Under the pieces are notes generated by a model. The model was not told the DNA's origin. It was given only the letters and a program-made list of their open reading frames with translations, and ran no database searches. Both the position numbers and the translations under genes were made by a program. A stretch of DNA of 64,000 nucleotides, taken from contig NZ_JBBOYW010000001.1 in NCBI RefSeq assembly GCF_038008325.1, positions 1,354,001 to 1,418,000 on the forward strand. The letters run 5' to 3'. Shown in pieces: positions 53,332-62,090 of the stretch. Source of the DNA: Lysinibacillus sp. FSL K6-0232 (GTDB lineage Bacteria > Bacillota > Bacilli > Bacillales_A > Planococcaceae). How positions within the stretch are numbered: position 1 is the stretch's first letter; every line of letters starts with the position of its first letter.

Positions 53332-54003
53332 TTATTTTTTATTGAAGGAGTCCTGGTATCTTCTCAGCATTGTGGCAAATTGCTCACGCGTTAAAAAATT
53401 TTGAGGATTTGAGCCGTCAGTAATACCTTGACCTTTTAACCATTTCCATGCATCACTATGGATTTTAGAGGCATTTTGTGAAGAAATAATCGTTTGCTTT
53501 GTTTTTAACGCTTCCTCTAATTGTTTGATTTTATTTAGTAATTCTGTGTATTGTGACATTGTTAACTCTCCTTTGCTAGCTGTTTGATTTAGTAATGAAA
53601 TATAGTTCATTGGGTCAATCGCATTCGGTTGCCCAGTAGCCCATAGCCCTCGATGAATTTCAAAATGCAAATGGATGCCAAATGCACGACCAATATTGCC
53701 CATAACACCAATTTGCTGCCCTTGCCTAACCCTTTGTCCAATCCGCACACAATAGGAATCTAAATGTGCATAATTCGTTTCATATACTTTGCCATTGATT
53801 GTATGTCTAATCATTACAACATTCCCATAGCTGCTTAACGCCTGCGCTCGGCTAATAACACCAGCCGCACTAGCATAAATCGGAACCTTCCCTGTTGAGG
53901 CAAGATCAACACCTTGATGCCACTCCTTCCCAAACCCAAGATTCCGCCATCCAAACTTACTTGTTAATCTTGCATTTTTTACTGGACAGATAAAGTTTGC
54001 CAT
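53332..54003 (-). CDS. Phage endolysin: M23 peptidase with C-terminal SLH-like module
   Basis: A 223-residue protein. Residues 1-130 are an M23 (lysostaphin-type) metallopeptidase: FGWR, WHQGVDLAS (HxxxD) and HLHFEIHRG (HxH) give the zinc ligands that cut peptidoglycan cross-bridges. A coiled-coil linker follows (about 145-175), then a short module DAWKWLKGQGITDGSNPQNFLTREQFATMLRRY that resembles an SLH repeat and probably binds the cell wall. It lacks a signal peptide, as expected for an endolysin released through the holin encoded just upstream. Confidence 0.85.
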   Translation of the reverse strand: MANFICPVKNARLTSKFGWRNLGFGKEWHQGVDLASTGKVPIYASAAGVISRAQALSSYGNVVMIRHTINGKVYETNYAHLDSYCVRIGQRVRQGQQIGVMGNIGRAFGIHLHFEIHRGLWATGQPNAIDPMNYISLLNQTASKGELTMSQYTELLNKIKQLEEALKTKQTIISSQNASKIHSDAWKWLKGQGITDGSNPQNFLTREQFATMLRRYQDSFNKK

Positions 54004-54014
54004 AGTGAATCACC

Positions 54015-54284
54015 TCATTTCGGTTTTTTATAGGTTAACGCTTGTGATGAATCTCTTATATGAGCAGTTGTAGGGTCTAGAATGGCGTTGTAGATACTAA
54101 CAGCAATTAAAGCTAAGACATATGGATTAGAGGCGGCATTTATAAGTAATGTTTTTACACTTTCCCAAGTCGTTAAATCCGCACCTGTAATACCATAGTA
54201 GGCAAATAGGGGAGTCATAATGGATAAACCGACTGTAATCCAAAATTGAGGATTATACATACGAACTTTCCAGTTAATTTTCAT
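54015..54284 (-). CDS. Phage holin
   Basis: An 89-residue protein with two hydrophobic segments (FWITVGLSIMTPLFAYYG and PYVLALIAVSIYNAIL) and a charged C-terminus ending KKPK, similar to phi-LC3-type holins. It lies 11 bp upstream of the endolysin gene on the same strand. It forms the membrane lesion that lets the endolysin reach the wall. Confidence 0.8.
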   Translation of the reverse strand: MKINWKVRMYNPQFWITVGLSIMTPLFAYYGITGADLTTWESVKTLLINAASNPYVLALIAVSIYNAILDPTTAHIRDSSQALTYKKPK

Positions 54285-54300
54285 TGCATCAGGTCCTTTC

Positions 54301-54714
54301 TTATAGTCCTAACGATTTTAAAATTAGAGCGCCAATAATAGCGGTTGGGATAAGCACCCACCAATGAAGATATTGCTTAATAATGTCACTGAGTGAAACA
54401 CTGTCCTTGCTGGCCTCCTGCTCTAAATCATCCTCAATACTATCAACTCGTTTGCCAATCTCTTTGACATCCTCCTGCAATTCAATCTGCGACATATTTA
54501 ATTTTGTTAAATTAACATTGATATTATTAAAAGTTTTATCCAAGCTATTTAATTGTATTTGTTGGTGCTTATTCATTTCCTGCTGCTGTTCAGATACAAC
54601 TGTTAAACGATGGAGCAATTCATGATTACCCTCTAATTTAGAAATTCGGCTTTCCTGATGTTTTATTTCCACTTCCGCACTAGCCAATCGCTCACCAAAT
54701 TTTTCATCATGCAT
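54301..54714 (-). CDS. XhlA-like coiled-coil membrane protein of the lysis cassette
   Basis: A 137-residue protein: a long coiled coil (ASAEVEIKHQESRISKLEGN to about residue 105) and one C-terminal membrane segment (WWVLIPTAIIGALIL). This is the layout of XhlA/haemolysin-like proteins found beside phage holins. It probably assists the holin. Confidence 0.7.
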   Translation of the reverse strand: MHDEKFGERLASAEVEIKHQESRISKLEGNHELLHRLTVVSEQQQEMNKHQQIQLNSLDKTFNNINVNLTKLNMSQIELQEDVKEIGKRVDSIEDDLEQEASKDSVSLSDIIKQYLHWWVLIPTAIIGALILKSLGL

Positions 54715-54780
54715 TGTTTCACCAACTTTTATAAATTATTAAAGGATAGGAGAAAAATTCACCCCTATCCTTGTAAAAAA

Positions 54781-55245
54781 TCACTGAGCGGCTTCTGAAT
54801 ATTTTAGTAGTGGAATATCCTCAAAAATTTCACAAAATCTATCATAGAGAGCAGCTTTATGACCAGTAAATTCTAGATCACAATTTAAAATTATCTTTTG
54901 TAAAGTTTGCAGCATGTCCATTTTCTCTGTTGTTTCTTCTATAATAAAATCTTCATTCATCATCAGCATAATTTGTGTTTGTGCTTCTTTCTCTGCTGTT
55001 TTTGAAGGGAAAACAACAAGCGCTTCCTTTTTATCATTGATAGTTTTCGTTTCTGTTACAATATTGCCCTCCTCATCTTTAGCGGCATAGTCATTAATTA
55101 ATTGCTGTCTTTCCTGCTGTAGAAGCTCTAATTGATTTGACAATAAGTGAATAAAACGAGTTCTCATTCTTGATTCTTTACCTTTTAAAATTAAATTGAA
55201 TAAGAATGATTGTAGCTCTCCAATTTCATAATTTTTCATTATCAT
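54781..55245 (-). CDS. Phage-type small protein (DUF1617-like)
   Basis: A 154-residue acidic, mostly helical protein (NYEIGELQSFLFNLILKGKESRMRTRF at the N-terminus) of the kind encoded between tail-fibre and lysis genes in Firmicute phages. Family assignment to DUF1617 is tentative. AAGGAG precedes ATG 55245. Its role is unknown. Confidence 0.55.
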   Translation of the reverse strand: MIMKNYEIGELQSFLFNLILKGKESRMRTRFIHLLSNQLELLQQERQQLINDYAAKDEEGNIVTETKTINDKKEALVVFPSKTAEKEAQTQIMLMMNEDFIIEETTEKMDMLQTLQKIILNCDLEFTGHKAALYDRFCEIFEDIPLLKYSEAAQ

Positions 55246-55263
55246 AATAAGTAATCTCCTTTT

Positions 55264-57234
55264 TTACATAATAAATGCATAGCCAGATATTTCGCCATTT
55301 ACTACAATGATTGTATGGATATTATTTACCATCAAAATACGTGGTTCAATTACAGCTACGACATCAGCGTCAGCCCAGGTTGGAATAGTAATTTCTGTGT
55401 ACAGTTTACGCCTAGTTACAGCAATTTCGGTAGCTACTTGAGCTACAGCTTTAATAGCAATAATAGTGTTAACTTGACTAATAAGCTTGACATCAATATC
55501 AGTGTTTATATCATCAACATATTTAATAAAGATTTCCGTTTCTTTATCTTGGTCACTGTATCTTTGGACAGTAATAGTAGCTGCTACAGAGGACTTTGTG
55601 ACAGTAATTTCACTCGGTATATCTGATTTTATATTTGGCTCAATCTCTACCCAAATATCATTTCTATATTTAACTTCAATTTCTGCCTCAACAGCAGGTT
55701 TTGAAATAGCAATAATGGTCTGTAGATTTTTATCTTTCTGTACCTTTGAAATAATCTCAGCAGGAATCGCATCTTTACTAGCCCAAATTTCTACAGGAAG
55801 AAATGAAGTCCAAATATCAAGTGCTTCAATTTCAATCAAAATGCTACTTTCATCATGGCTTGGAATAGTAATTTCCATGTCAACCTGAGGTACTGTTATT
55901 GTAATTTCTGCTTGAATGTTAGAAGCATCACTAATAATGGGTATAATTTCCACAGGAATATAAGGTTTGTTAGCAGAAATCTCAGTTATCATTATTAACT
56001 CATCTTTTGGTCTTGGTGTGATTTCAGCAGCTATATTATTGACATGTTTTATATAGATTTCAGTAGCGAGTGTTGTAAAATCGTAAACAGAATCAACCGT
56101 AATTTCCGTTTGTATATCTACATTATTGGCGTTATAAATAAAGATTTCGGTTAGCTGCTGGCTTCTTCCTTGAGAGAATATCCTTGAATCAAAATATTCA
56201 ACTACTAATTCAGGTGGTAGAATCGTTTCTCGAGTGTAAAAGGTTGTTTGAGCAAATTCAGTTTCATTGGATAAGCGAATAATAAACCCATTATTCATCT
56301 TTTCTAGTGCAACCCATAATTTTACAATCTTAAGTACATCAAACTCAATATAGCCTTTTGCTGTATTGACTGTAAAATCACTAGAGATTAAATCAATAGG
56401 GTGAGGTCGATTTAGGTTAGTGATATTTGTTTCTTGCCATGCGTTATCTGCATTTAAAATTTCTAACCTTAAGCTAGTAGGTACTAAATCCTTGTAATAT
56501 AAGCGCAAATAAGAGGCTTGTAATACATAGGAAGGGTTAATGGCAGATAAGTCAAACTGTACAAATGAACGCCAAATATCGTTAGTGCTTCTCCCAACAA
56601 CCATAGATGAAGTATTACCATAATTAATTGATTGATAGGCTAAGCTTTCTCTTGTAAAAGCATCCTGAGTAGGATTAAATATATCTGTTACAATTGGTGG
56701 TTGCTGCACTTCATAGATAGCCCACATTCTATTGTGTGGAGGTACTTCAATCGCCGTTTCTACAAAATTATAGCCAATAGGCTGAATTTCAGTATAAACA
56801 TCTGAATTTCCTCGATACACAATATCTAGGCAAGTATCTTTATCATTAATCCCTAAAGCACGAGAAATCAGTTCAGCTTGTGTATGGTTTTCACTTGACG
56901 GTCTAGCAACAATTTCCGTTTCCTGCTCTAATTTTCCAACAGCAATAAGCGTATACTTTGCTTTAAAGCTATTATTAGGGTTTATTTCAAGCTCCGTTAA
57001 AATATCTTGATACACATCAAATAATTTAGTATTGGTTTCAAGGTAATCTTTTTCAGATACAGTAATTTCCAAATAAATCTCATCCAATATTTTATTTTCA
57101 TCATGAAAAAAAGGCTGTATCTCTATAGATGTGATGGGCTTAGCATCAATAGAAGGTACAACCTTAGCTAGTATGTCAAAATCATTTTTTTGAGAGGAGT
57201 TTTCCATATTTACTTCAAAATTTTTGTCCTCCAT
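55264..57234 (-). CDS. Phage tail fibre-like protein with DNRLRE-type domain and many short EI repeats
   Basis: A 656-residue protein. Residues about 195-350 resemble a DNRLRE/disaggregatase-related beta-sandwich (TQDAFTRESLAYQSINYGNTSSMVVGR ... YKDLVPTSLRLEI). From about 355 to the end run some twenty short beta repeats built around Glu-Ile preceded by Thr, Ala or Val (TEIFIYN, TEITVDS, VEIIPII, AEITITV, VEIWASK, AEIEVKY, SEITVTK, TEITIPT), spaced roughly 10-20 residues. The first 130 residues carry a sparser version. This looks like a fibrous or beta-solenoid host-binding structure. It sits upstream of the lysis genes, as tail fibres do. Confidence 0.7.
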   Translation of the reverse strand: MEDKNFEVNMENSSQKNDFDILAKVVPSIDAKPITSIEIQPFFHDENKILDEIYLEITVSEKDYLETNTKLFDVYQDILTELEINPNNSFKAKYTLIAVGKLEQETEIVARPSSENHTQAELISRALGINDKDTCLDIVYRGNSDVYTEIQPIGYNFVETAIEVPPHNRMWAIYEVQQPPIVTDIFNPTQDAFTRESLAYQSINYGNTSSMVVGRSTNDIWRSFVQFDLSAINPSYVLQASYLRLYYKDLVPTSLRLEILNADNAWQETNITNLNRPHPIDLISSDFTVNTAKGYIEFDVLKIVKLWVALEKMNNGFIIRLSNETEFAQTTFYTRETILPPELVVEYFDSRIFSQGRSQQLTEIFIYNANNVDIQTEITVDSVYDFTTLATEIYIKHVNNIAAEITPRPKDELIMITEISANKPYIPVEIIPIISDASNIQAEITITVPQVDMEITIPSHDESSILIEIEALDIWTSFLPVEIWASKDAIPAEIISKVQKDKNLQTIIAISKPAVEAEIEVKYRNDIWVEIEPNIKSDIPSEITVTKSSVAATITVQRYSDQDKETEIFIKYVDDINTDIDVKLISQVNTIIAIKAVAQVATEIAVTRRKLYTEITIPTWADADVVAVIEPRILMVNNIHTIIVVNGEISGYAFIM

Positions 57235-57265
57235 AAATTCACTTCCTTATCACATTGTATTGTGA

Positions 57266-58006
57266 TTAGGCTTTGTCTGCCCTTACGATTATATCAAATG
57301 AACCGTTAGCGTCAGGCGTGGCACCTAATTCAGTTTTAAGTCGAATAAAGAATGGTAGTTCTTCATTGTTTTTTAGTACACTACTTAGTTTTAAATCAGA
57401 GTGAGGTAAAAAAGGGGAGAGGCTTGTACTGAATTCACATGTCATTCCTGTAGGGAAGTTTGCTGTGTTAGCATACAAATGTACATTTTTTACATCATAG
57501 CCATATTGGTTTTTTAAAATAACCTCATGCTCAATTGTAGTTTGACCTGCAATAATGATTCCGAAATCAAGGTATTGTAACACCTCACCAATTTCACTAG
57601 AGAAATATTGACCATAGACATCCTTGAACATAAGACCAGAATATGTACCAATAAATTGGGTCGACCAATAATCAGTAGTGCCAAAATAATCTTGAAACTC
57701 TATTTTTAATGTGTTCCGATCATCAATTTTAATATCCTTGCTGTTAATAGTTAACTCAAGATTTTGAGGCGATTCACCTAATTTTGTAAAGCTGCCATCA
57801 GATGGGTAATAATGAGTGTTATTAATTAGCACACGATATTGCACACGAGTTAAATCATTATCCACTAAAACCCCTTTTAAAACATGACCATTAAAAGAAA
57901 TATCAATTTTTGCAGTAGTGTTTAATATGTATAAGCTTGTGTCCTTAATAGTTGTAGTATTACGAGGAAGATAATCTTCATATGAAACACTATCCGTTAC
58001 GATAGT
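57266..58006 (-). pseudogene. Phage tail protein fragment, N-terminus deleted
   Basis: The minus-strand frame is open from a stop at 58007-58009 to 57266, but no ATG lies at its beginning; the first plausible start is GTG 57865. The upstream translation (TIVTDSVSYEDYLPRN ... FNGHVLKGV) reads like continuing protein, so the gene has lost its 5' part at about 58006. The remainder is beta-rich (VLINNTHYYPSDGSFTKLG; GQTTIEHEVILKNQYG) and resembles phage tail or baseplate proteins. It is the promoter-distal edge of the phage remnant. Confidence 0.65.
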
Positions 58007-58195
58007 TTAGTACAGCTCGATAATAATCAAGAGAATATTTATTATGTGGTGGAATTTCAGGAAATTATTTATTTATATAATGGGCTCCAGCGAAAATCTA
58101 TTATAGATAAAAGTATTACATGCTTAAAAAGTTTAAAAGACTATTTAATGGTGCACTATCCAGAACATAAAGTATTGGAAAGAATAATAGATTAA
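57986..58195 (+). pseudogene. Orphan 3' fragment of a gene on the plus strand
   Basis: The frame reading LVQLDNNQENIYYVV, EFQEIIYLYNGLQRKS and ending KVLERIID is open without a start codon and meets the truncated tail gene head to head at about 58005. It looks like the C-terminus of a small protein whose 5' part was removed by the same deletion. No family is recognised. Confidence 0.5.
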
Positions 58196-58219
58196 TTAAT
58201 GGAAAATAAGGGGTGTTTA

Positions 58220-58342
58220 ATGGAAAAGTTTTTAGTGAAAGAGTTTGCCTCTACAATCATTGCACAATCAAAAGGTAAAATAAGCGTTATAGATGCTGAA
58301 GCATTGGCGATTTGTTTATTTATCAAAGATGAAAAAATATAA
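58220..58342 (+). CDS. Small ORF, 40 residues
   Basis: MEKFLVKEFASTIIAQSKGK begins this short ORF, with AGGGGTG at 58209-58215 as ribosome binding site; it ends in FIKDEKI. It is in the phage-remnant edge. It may be a genuine small protein, but only the ribosome binding site supports this. Confidence 0.4.
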   Translation: MEKFLVKEFASTIIAQSKGKISVIDAEALAICLFIKDEKI

Positions 58343-58442
58343 TGTAGCGTATTTAAGTCAAGGAGGGGTATATAAAAATATTTAAATTAATTAATTGAAA
58401 ATATATAAATGGAATTCGAATTCATTGAAGGGAATGAGTGAA

Positions 58443-58625
58443 ATGAACATTCTAAAAGATGAGCATACATACAATTTAAAAGTGGATAGTCGCGCTATGG
58501 CATTAGCTTATAAAGAAATGGGTGAGCTAAATTTACATATTTCCATGGAGATGGATTATTTGGAGTGGGAGGCACAGAAGATTTTAGAGAGTTTTTTAGA
58601 AAAAATAAAGGTGCTAGATATTTAA
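58443..58625 (+). CDS. Small helical protein, 60 residues
   Basis: From ATG 58443 (GAAGGGA upstream) the protein is charged and helical (AMALAYKEMGELNLHISMEM). It stops four bases before the 3D-domain gene, so the two are probably cotranscribed. Unrecognised. Confidence 0.5.
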   Translation: MNILKDEHTYNLKVDSRAMALAYKEMGELNLHISMEMDYLEWEAQKILESFLEKIKVLDI

Positions 58626-58628
58626 GAA

Positions 58629-59195
58629 TTGATAGTGGTGTTTAAAGAAATGAGCAATCTATATAAAGTAGTGTTAGTTATTTGTTGTATCATGTTTAGT
58701 TTATTGAGCCTTATGGAATATAATGGCTATAATTATAATTATGTTGATAAGCAAGTGATTTTTCAACATACGCCCCAAAATAAATATGAGAATGCTGTTA
58801 TAGCAATTTATAGCAAAGCACAACAGCTAAAGGTCGTTAAACAGGATAGCCAAAAAGTAGACGGTGCAAACCTAGAAAAAAGCAAGACGAAGTGGCTAAC
58901 CTTTCATGCCACGTACTATGGACATGATTGTAATGGCTGTAGTGGTATCACAGCGACTGGCATAAATGTTCAAAACAGTATTTATTTTAAAGATTTAAGA
59001 ATTGTAGCAGTTGACCCAACCATTATTCCATTAGGGTCCATTGTTGAAATTCAAACTCCTAATGAAAGATTTAAGGCAATTGCTGCGGATAAAGGTGGCG
59101 CGATTAAAGGGCGTAGATTAGACATACTTGTTGAATCTGAATATATTGCCGCACAGTATGGAAGGCATGATATGCAATTATTCATCATACAGTAG
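58629..59195 (+). CDS. 3D-domain (YuiC/YocH-like) exported cell-wall protein
   Basis: A protein of 181-188 residues (start TTG 58629 or ATG 58650). It has an N-terminal membrane anchor/signal (LYKVVLVICCIMFSLLSLM), then a spacer and a C-terminal 3D domain: FHATYYGHDCNGCSGITATG, then VDPTIIPLGSIVEI and ADKGGAIKGRRLDILV with the conserved aspartates. Such domains belong to lytic transglycosylase-like stationary-phase or phage proteins (YuiC, YocH) that act on peptidoglycan. The two cysteines in DCNGC are typical of the family. Confidence 0.83.
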   Translation: MIVVFKEMSNLYKVVLVICCIMFSLLSLMEYNGYNYNYVDKQVIFQHTPQNKYENAVIAIYSKAQQLKVVKQDSQKVDGANLEKSKTKWLTFHATYYGHDCNGCSGITATGINVQNSIYFKDLRIVAVDPTIIPLGSIVEIQTPNERFKAIAADKGGAIKGRRLDILVESEYIAAQYGRHDMQLFIIQ

Positions 59196-59236
59196 GAGCA
59201 GGTCATTCATAATTAATAAAGTTATACATAGTGTTT

Positions 59237-59268
59237 AGGAGCATGATTTTTGATGCTCCTCTTTTTTT
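59237..59268 (+). terminator. Intrinsic terminator
   Basis: AGGAGCAT pairs with ATGCTCCT and is followed by CTTTTTTT. Confidence 0.88.
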
Positions 59269-59277
59269 GAATTTTTT

Positions 59278-59306
59278 TGAAACTTTTTGTAGGAGGCATC
59301 CGTATA
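59278..59306 (+). promoter_or_regulatory. Sigma-W promoter of nfeD-floT
   Basis: TGAAAC (59278-59283), 17-bp spacer, CGTATA (59301-59306): a consensus sigma-W promoter. In B. subtilis yuaFGI (NfeD-flotillin) is also a sigma-W operon, so cell-envelope stress should induce this unit. Confidence 0.87.
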
Positions 59307-59337
59307 GTAGATAACAAGATGAAAAGGGGTGAGCAAC

Positions 59338-59868
59338 TTGACGCTATTTGGCTATTCACTCGAACAGGTCTTTTTAGTCGTATTAATTTTCGCAGGTCTT
59401 GCAACAATATTGCTAATGTTTTTTGGTGATGCTGTTGAAGGCATTGGGGAAGGGCTGCCTATTTTTAATCCGAGTGTTATTCTATCTTTTATAACGTTGA
59501 TGTCAGCAGCAGGATTTATTTTAGAAAAACTAGCCTTATTTCCTAGCGTTTGGAATATTATTGCTGCATGTATCATCGGAGCTATTTTAAGTGCCATCTT
59601 TTATTTATTTGTACTTGTTCCACTTCGGTCAGCCGATGTTTCCCTAGCCTATACAGAGGAGTCATTAGGTGGTCAGTTAGGAAGGGTTATTGTACCAATT
59701 CCCGTAGATGGCTTTGGAGAGGTTGTGATTGAAACAGCGAGCGGTATGATTTCGAAAAGAGCAACAGGCTATAGTAATGAAGCTATTGACTATGATACAA
59801 CAGTGCTTGTCGTAGATGTGAAGGATGGAACGCTTCTTGTAAAATCTTATGAGAAAAAATTTATATAA
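59338..59868 (+). CDS. NfeD-family membrane protein (YuaF-like)
   Basis: About 176 residues. Three transmembrane segments (to about 105) are followed by a C-terminal OB-fold (GQLGRVIVPIPVDGFGEVVIE ... TTVLVVDVKDGTLLV), the NfeD domain. AAAGGGGTGAG overlaps the nominal GTG at 59329, so TTG 59338 is the likely start. Always beside flotillin genes; it is thought to support flotillin-rich membrane domains. The flotillin gene starts 15 bp later. Confidence 0.88.
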   Translation: MTLFGYSLEQVFLVVLIFAGLATILLMFFGDAVEGIGEGLPIFNPSVILSFITLMSAAGFILEKLALFPSVWNIIAACIIGAILSAIFYLFVLVPLRSADVSLAYTEESLGGQLGRVIVPIPVDGFGEVVIETASGMISKRATGYSNEAIDYDTTVLVVDVKDGTLLVKSYEKKFI

Positions 59869-59883
59869 AGGAGAGATCGATTT

Positions 59884-61461
59884 ATGTCAATAGAGATTTT
59901 AATTGCAATCGGCATTGTAGTATTTATCTTAATCGCACTTATTGGCTTATATGTAACCAAATATCGTACGGCAGGTCCCGATGAGGCACTGATTGTCACA
60001 GGTAGCTATCTTGGCTCCAAAAATGTACATACGGATGAGTCAGGAAATCGTATAAAAATTATTCGAGGTGGCGGTACATTTGTATTTCCAATTTTCCAGC
60101 AAGCACAACCATTAAGCTTATTATCCAGTAAGCTGGATGTAACAACGCCCGAGGTTTATACAGAGCAAGGTGTACCAGTAATGGCTGATGGTACAGCAAT
60201 TATAAAAATTGGTGGCTCTATTTCTGAAATTGCTACAGCGGCAGAGCAATTTTTAGGCAAGCAGAAGGATGATCGTGAAAATGAGGCGCGTGAAGTATTA
60301 GAGGGTCATTTACGTTCCATTTTAGGCTCGATGACAGTAGAGGAAATTTATAAAAACCGTGATAAGTTCTCTCAGGAAGTGCAGCGAGTGGCTTCTCAAG
60401 ACTTAGCAAAAATGGGTTTAACAATCGTGTCCTTTACGATTAAAGATGTACGTGATAAAAACGGCTACTTAGAGTCACTTGGTAAGCCTCGTATTGCCCA
60501 GGTGAAACGTGATGCTGATATTGCAACAGCTGATGCGGAGAAAGAAACACGTATTAAGCGTGCGGAAGCCTCGAAGGAAGCGCAAAAGGCTGAGCTTGAG
60601 CGTGCAACAGAGATTGCGGAAGCGGAAAAAGAAAACCAATTAAAGGTGGCTGAATTCCGCCGTGAGCAAGATATTGCGAAGGCTCGTGCTGACCAAGCGT
60701 ATGAACTTGAAACAGCGCGTGCCAAGCAGGAAGTAACAGAGCAAGAAATGCAAATTCGCATTATTGAGCGTCAAAAGCAAATTGAATTAGAGGAAAAAGA
60801 GATTTTACGTCGTGAGAAGCAATATGACTCTGAGGTGAAAAAGAAAGCAGATGCTGATCGTTATGCGGTTGAGCAAAATGCTTCAGCCGAGAAAATGCGT
60901 GAGCTGGCACAGGCAGATGCAGAAAAATATCGCATCGAATCCTTGGCAAAGGCAGAAGCGGAAAAAATTCGCTTAGATGGTCTTGCGAAAGCGGATGCTG
61001 AGCGTGCAAAAGGGGAAACAGAGGCAGAAATTATTCGCTTACGTGGTCTTGCAGAAGCCGAGGCAAAACGTAAAATTGCAGAAGCCTTTGAACAATATGG
61101 TCAGGCGGCTGTGCTTGATATGATTGTTCGCATGATGCCACAATATGCGAAAGAGCTGGCAAGTCCACTTAGCAATATTGATAAGATTACAGTTGTAGAT
61201 ACTGGTGGCGGTGAAGGCGGCAGTGGCGCTAATAAGGTGACAGCCTATGCAACGAACCTAATGTCTACATTACAGGAATCATTGAAGGAAACTTCAGGGA
61301 TTGATGTCAAGGAACTAATTGAAAGCTACGCTGGTAAACACACACTACGTCCTGAGCTTGAGCAAATTGCAGCAAGTCTGGAGAAGGATACGGATAATGT
61401 GAAATCATCCAATCCGCAGGAGAGTGCGCCCAATAATGATGTGAAATCGCTCAATTCATAG
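59884..61461 (+). CDS. floT: Flotillin FloT (YuaG-like)
   Basis: A 525-residue flotillin. A short N-terminal membrane hairpin (ILIAIGIVVFILIALIGLYV) is followed by the SPFH/PHB domain (VPVMADGTAIIKIGGSISE, TVEEIYKNRDKFSQEVQRVA) and a long coiled coil with EA-rich repeats (SLAKAEAEKIRLDGLAKADAE). The last 40 or so residues are unusual: they include a duplicated 42-bp segment that contains the stop codon in its second copy. Flotillins scaffold lipid domains and stress responses. Transcribed from the sigma-W promoter with NfeD. Confidence 0.93.
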   Translation: MSIEILIAIGIVVFILIALIGLYVTKYRTAGPDEALIVTGSYLGSKNVHTDESGNRIKIIRGGGTFVFPIFQQAQPLSLLSSKLDVTTPEVYTEQGVPVMADGTAIIKIGGSISEIATAAEQFLGKQKDDRENEAREVLEGHLRSILGSMTVEEIYKNRDKFSQEVQRVASQDLAKMGLTIVSFTIKDVRDKNGYLESLGKPRIAQVKRDADIATADAEKETRIKRAEASKEAQKAELERATEIAEAEKENQLKVAEFRREQDIAKARADQAYELETARAKQEVTEQEMQIRIIERQKQIELEEKEILRREKQYDSEVKKKADADRYAVEQNASAEKMRELAQADAEKYRIESLAKAEAEKIRLDGLAKADAERAKGETEAEIIRLRGLAEAEAKRKIAEAFEQYGQAAVLDMIVRMMPQYAKELASPLSNIDKITVVDTGGGEGGSGANKVTAYATNLMSTLQESLKETSGIDVKELIESYAGKHTLRPELEQIAASLEKDTDNVKSSNPQESAPNNDVKSLNS

Positions 61462-61482
61462 GAGAATGTGCTCAATAATAAG
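61399..61482 (+). repeat. 42-bp direct repeat spanning the end of floT
   Basis: GTGAAATCATCCAATCCGCA (61399) and GTGAAATCGCTCAATTCATA (61441) begin two copies of a 42-bp unit ending AATAATGAT or AATAATAAG. The second copy carries the TAG stop. The copies have diverged at about a quarter of positions. Confidence 0.75.
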
Positions 61483-61483
61483 C

Positions 61484-61523
61484 AAGCGGCCTGACAATGT
61501 ATAAGTTGTCAGGTCGCTTTTTT
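61484..61523 (+). terminator. Terminator of floT
   Basis: AAGCGGCCTGACA pairs with TGTCAGGTCGCTT and is followed by TTTT. Confidence 0.88.
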
Positions 61524-61528
61524 AGTTA

Positions 61529-62074
61529 TTATTTTTGTTGCTGCCATTCGCTTACAAGTAAGCCATATACAACATGGTCCACATAATGATCGTAGAGCCA
61601 TTCTGCTGCGCGAATCGTTCCCTCTTTGACAAAGCCAAGACGTTCAGGGATGGCACGGCTTTTCATATTGCCTTCTGCGGCACGAATTTCTACTTTATGG
61701 AGCTGTAAGACATCATAGGCATATTGTAGTAAAGCTTTTACTGCTTTGGTCATAATGCCATGCCCTTGTGCACCTTCGCCAAGCCAATAGCCGATTGTGC
61801 CAATTTTATTGTTAGGATTAATGTTGTTAAAGCCAGTGATACCAACAATTTTCTCTTTAAAAAGAATAACAAGGGAAAGGCTGCTATTTGTGGCATGTCC
61901 TTTGATGCAGCTCTCAATATAGGCTGTTGTATCTGCTACTTCTTTTGTGAAATCAAGCCACGGTAGCCATTCTCTTAAATACTCCCTAGAGGCATCTGTT
62001 AAGGCAAAAACAGCCTCTGCATCCTCTAAAGCGATAGTACGTAACGTTAATTCATTATCAATCGTTATTATCAT
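61529..62074 (-). CDS. RimL/YdaF-type GNAT N-acetyltransferase
   Basis: About 181 residues from ATG 62074, with CGAGGTGA upstream; the GTG at 62083 is part of that site. GIMTKAVKALLQYAYDVLQLHKVEIRAAEGNMKSRAIPERLGFVKEG is the GNAT core, with the pyrophosphate-binding Q/G-G-x-G-x segment just before it (LGEGAQGHG). RimL/YdaF relatives acetylate ribosomal protein or spermidine-like substrates; no substrate is assigned. Confidence 0.85.
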   Translation of the reverse strand: MIITIDNELTLRTIALEDAEAVFALTDASREYLREWLPWLDFTKEVADTTAYIESCIKGHATNSSLSLVILFKEKIVGITGFNNINPNNKIGTIGYWLGEGAQGHGIMTKAVKALLQYAYDVLQLHKVEIRAAEGNMKSRAIPERLGFVKEGTIRAAEWLYDHYVDHVVYGLLVSEWQQQK

Positions 62075-62090
62075 GTGTGTCACCTCGTTA

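Noticed and set aside
55315..55888. Genes on the plus strand inside the fibre gene
   Set aside because: The Ser/Ile-rich translations reflect the repeat composition of the gene on the other strand and have no ribosome sites.
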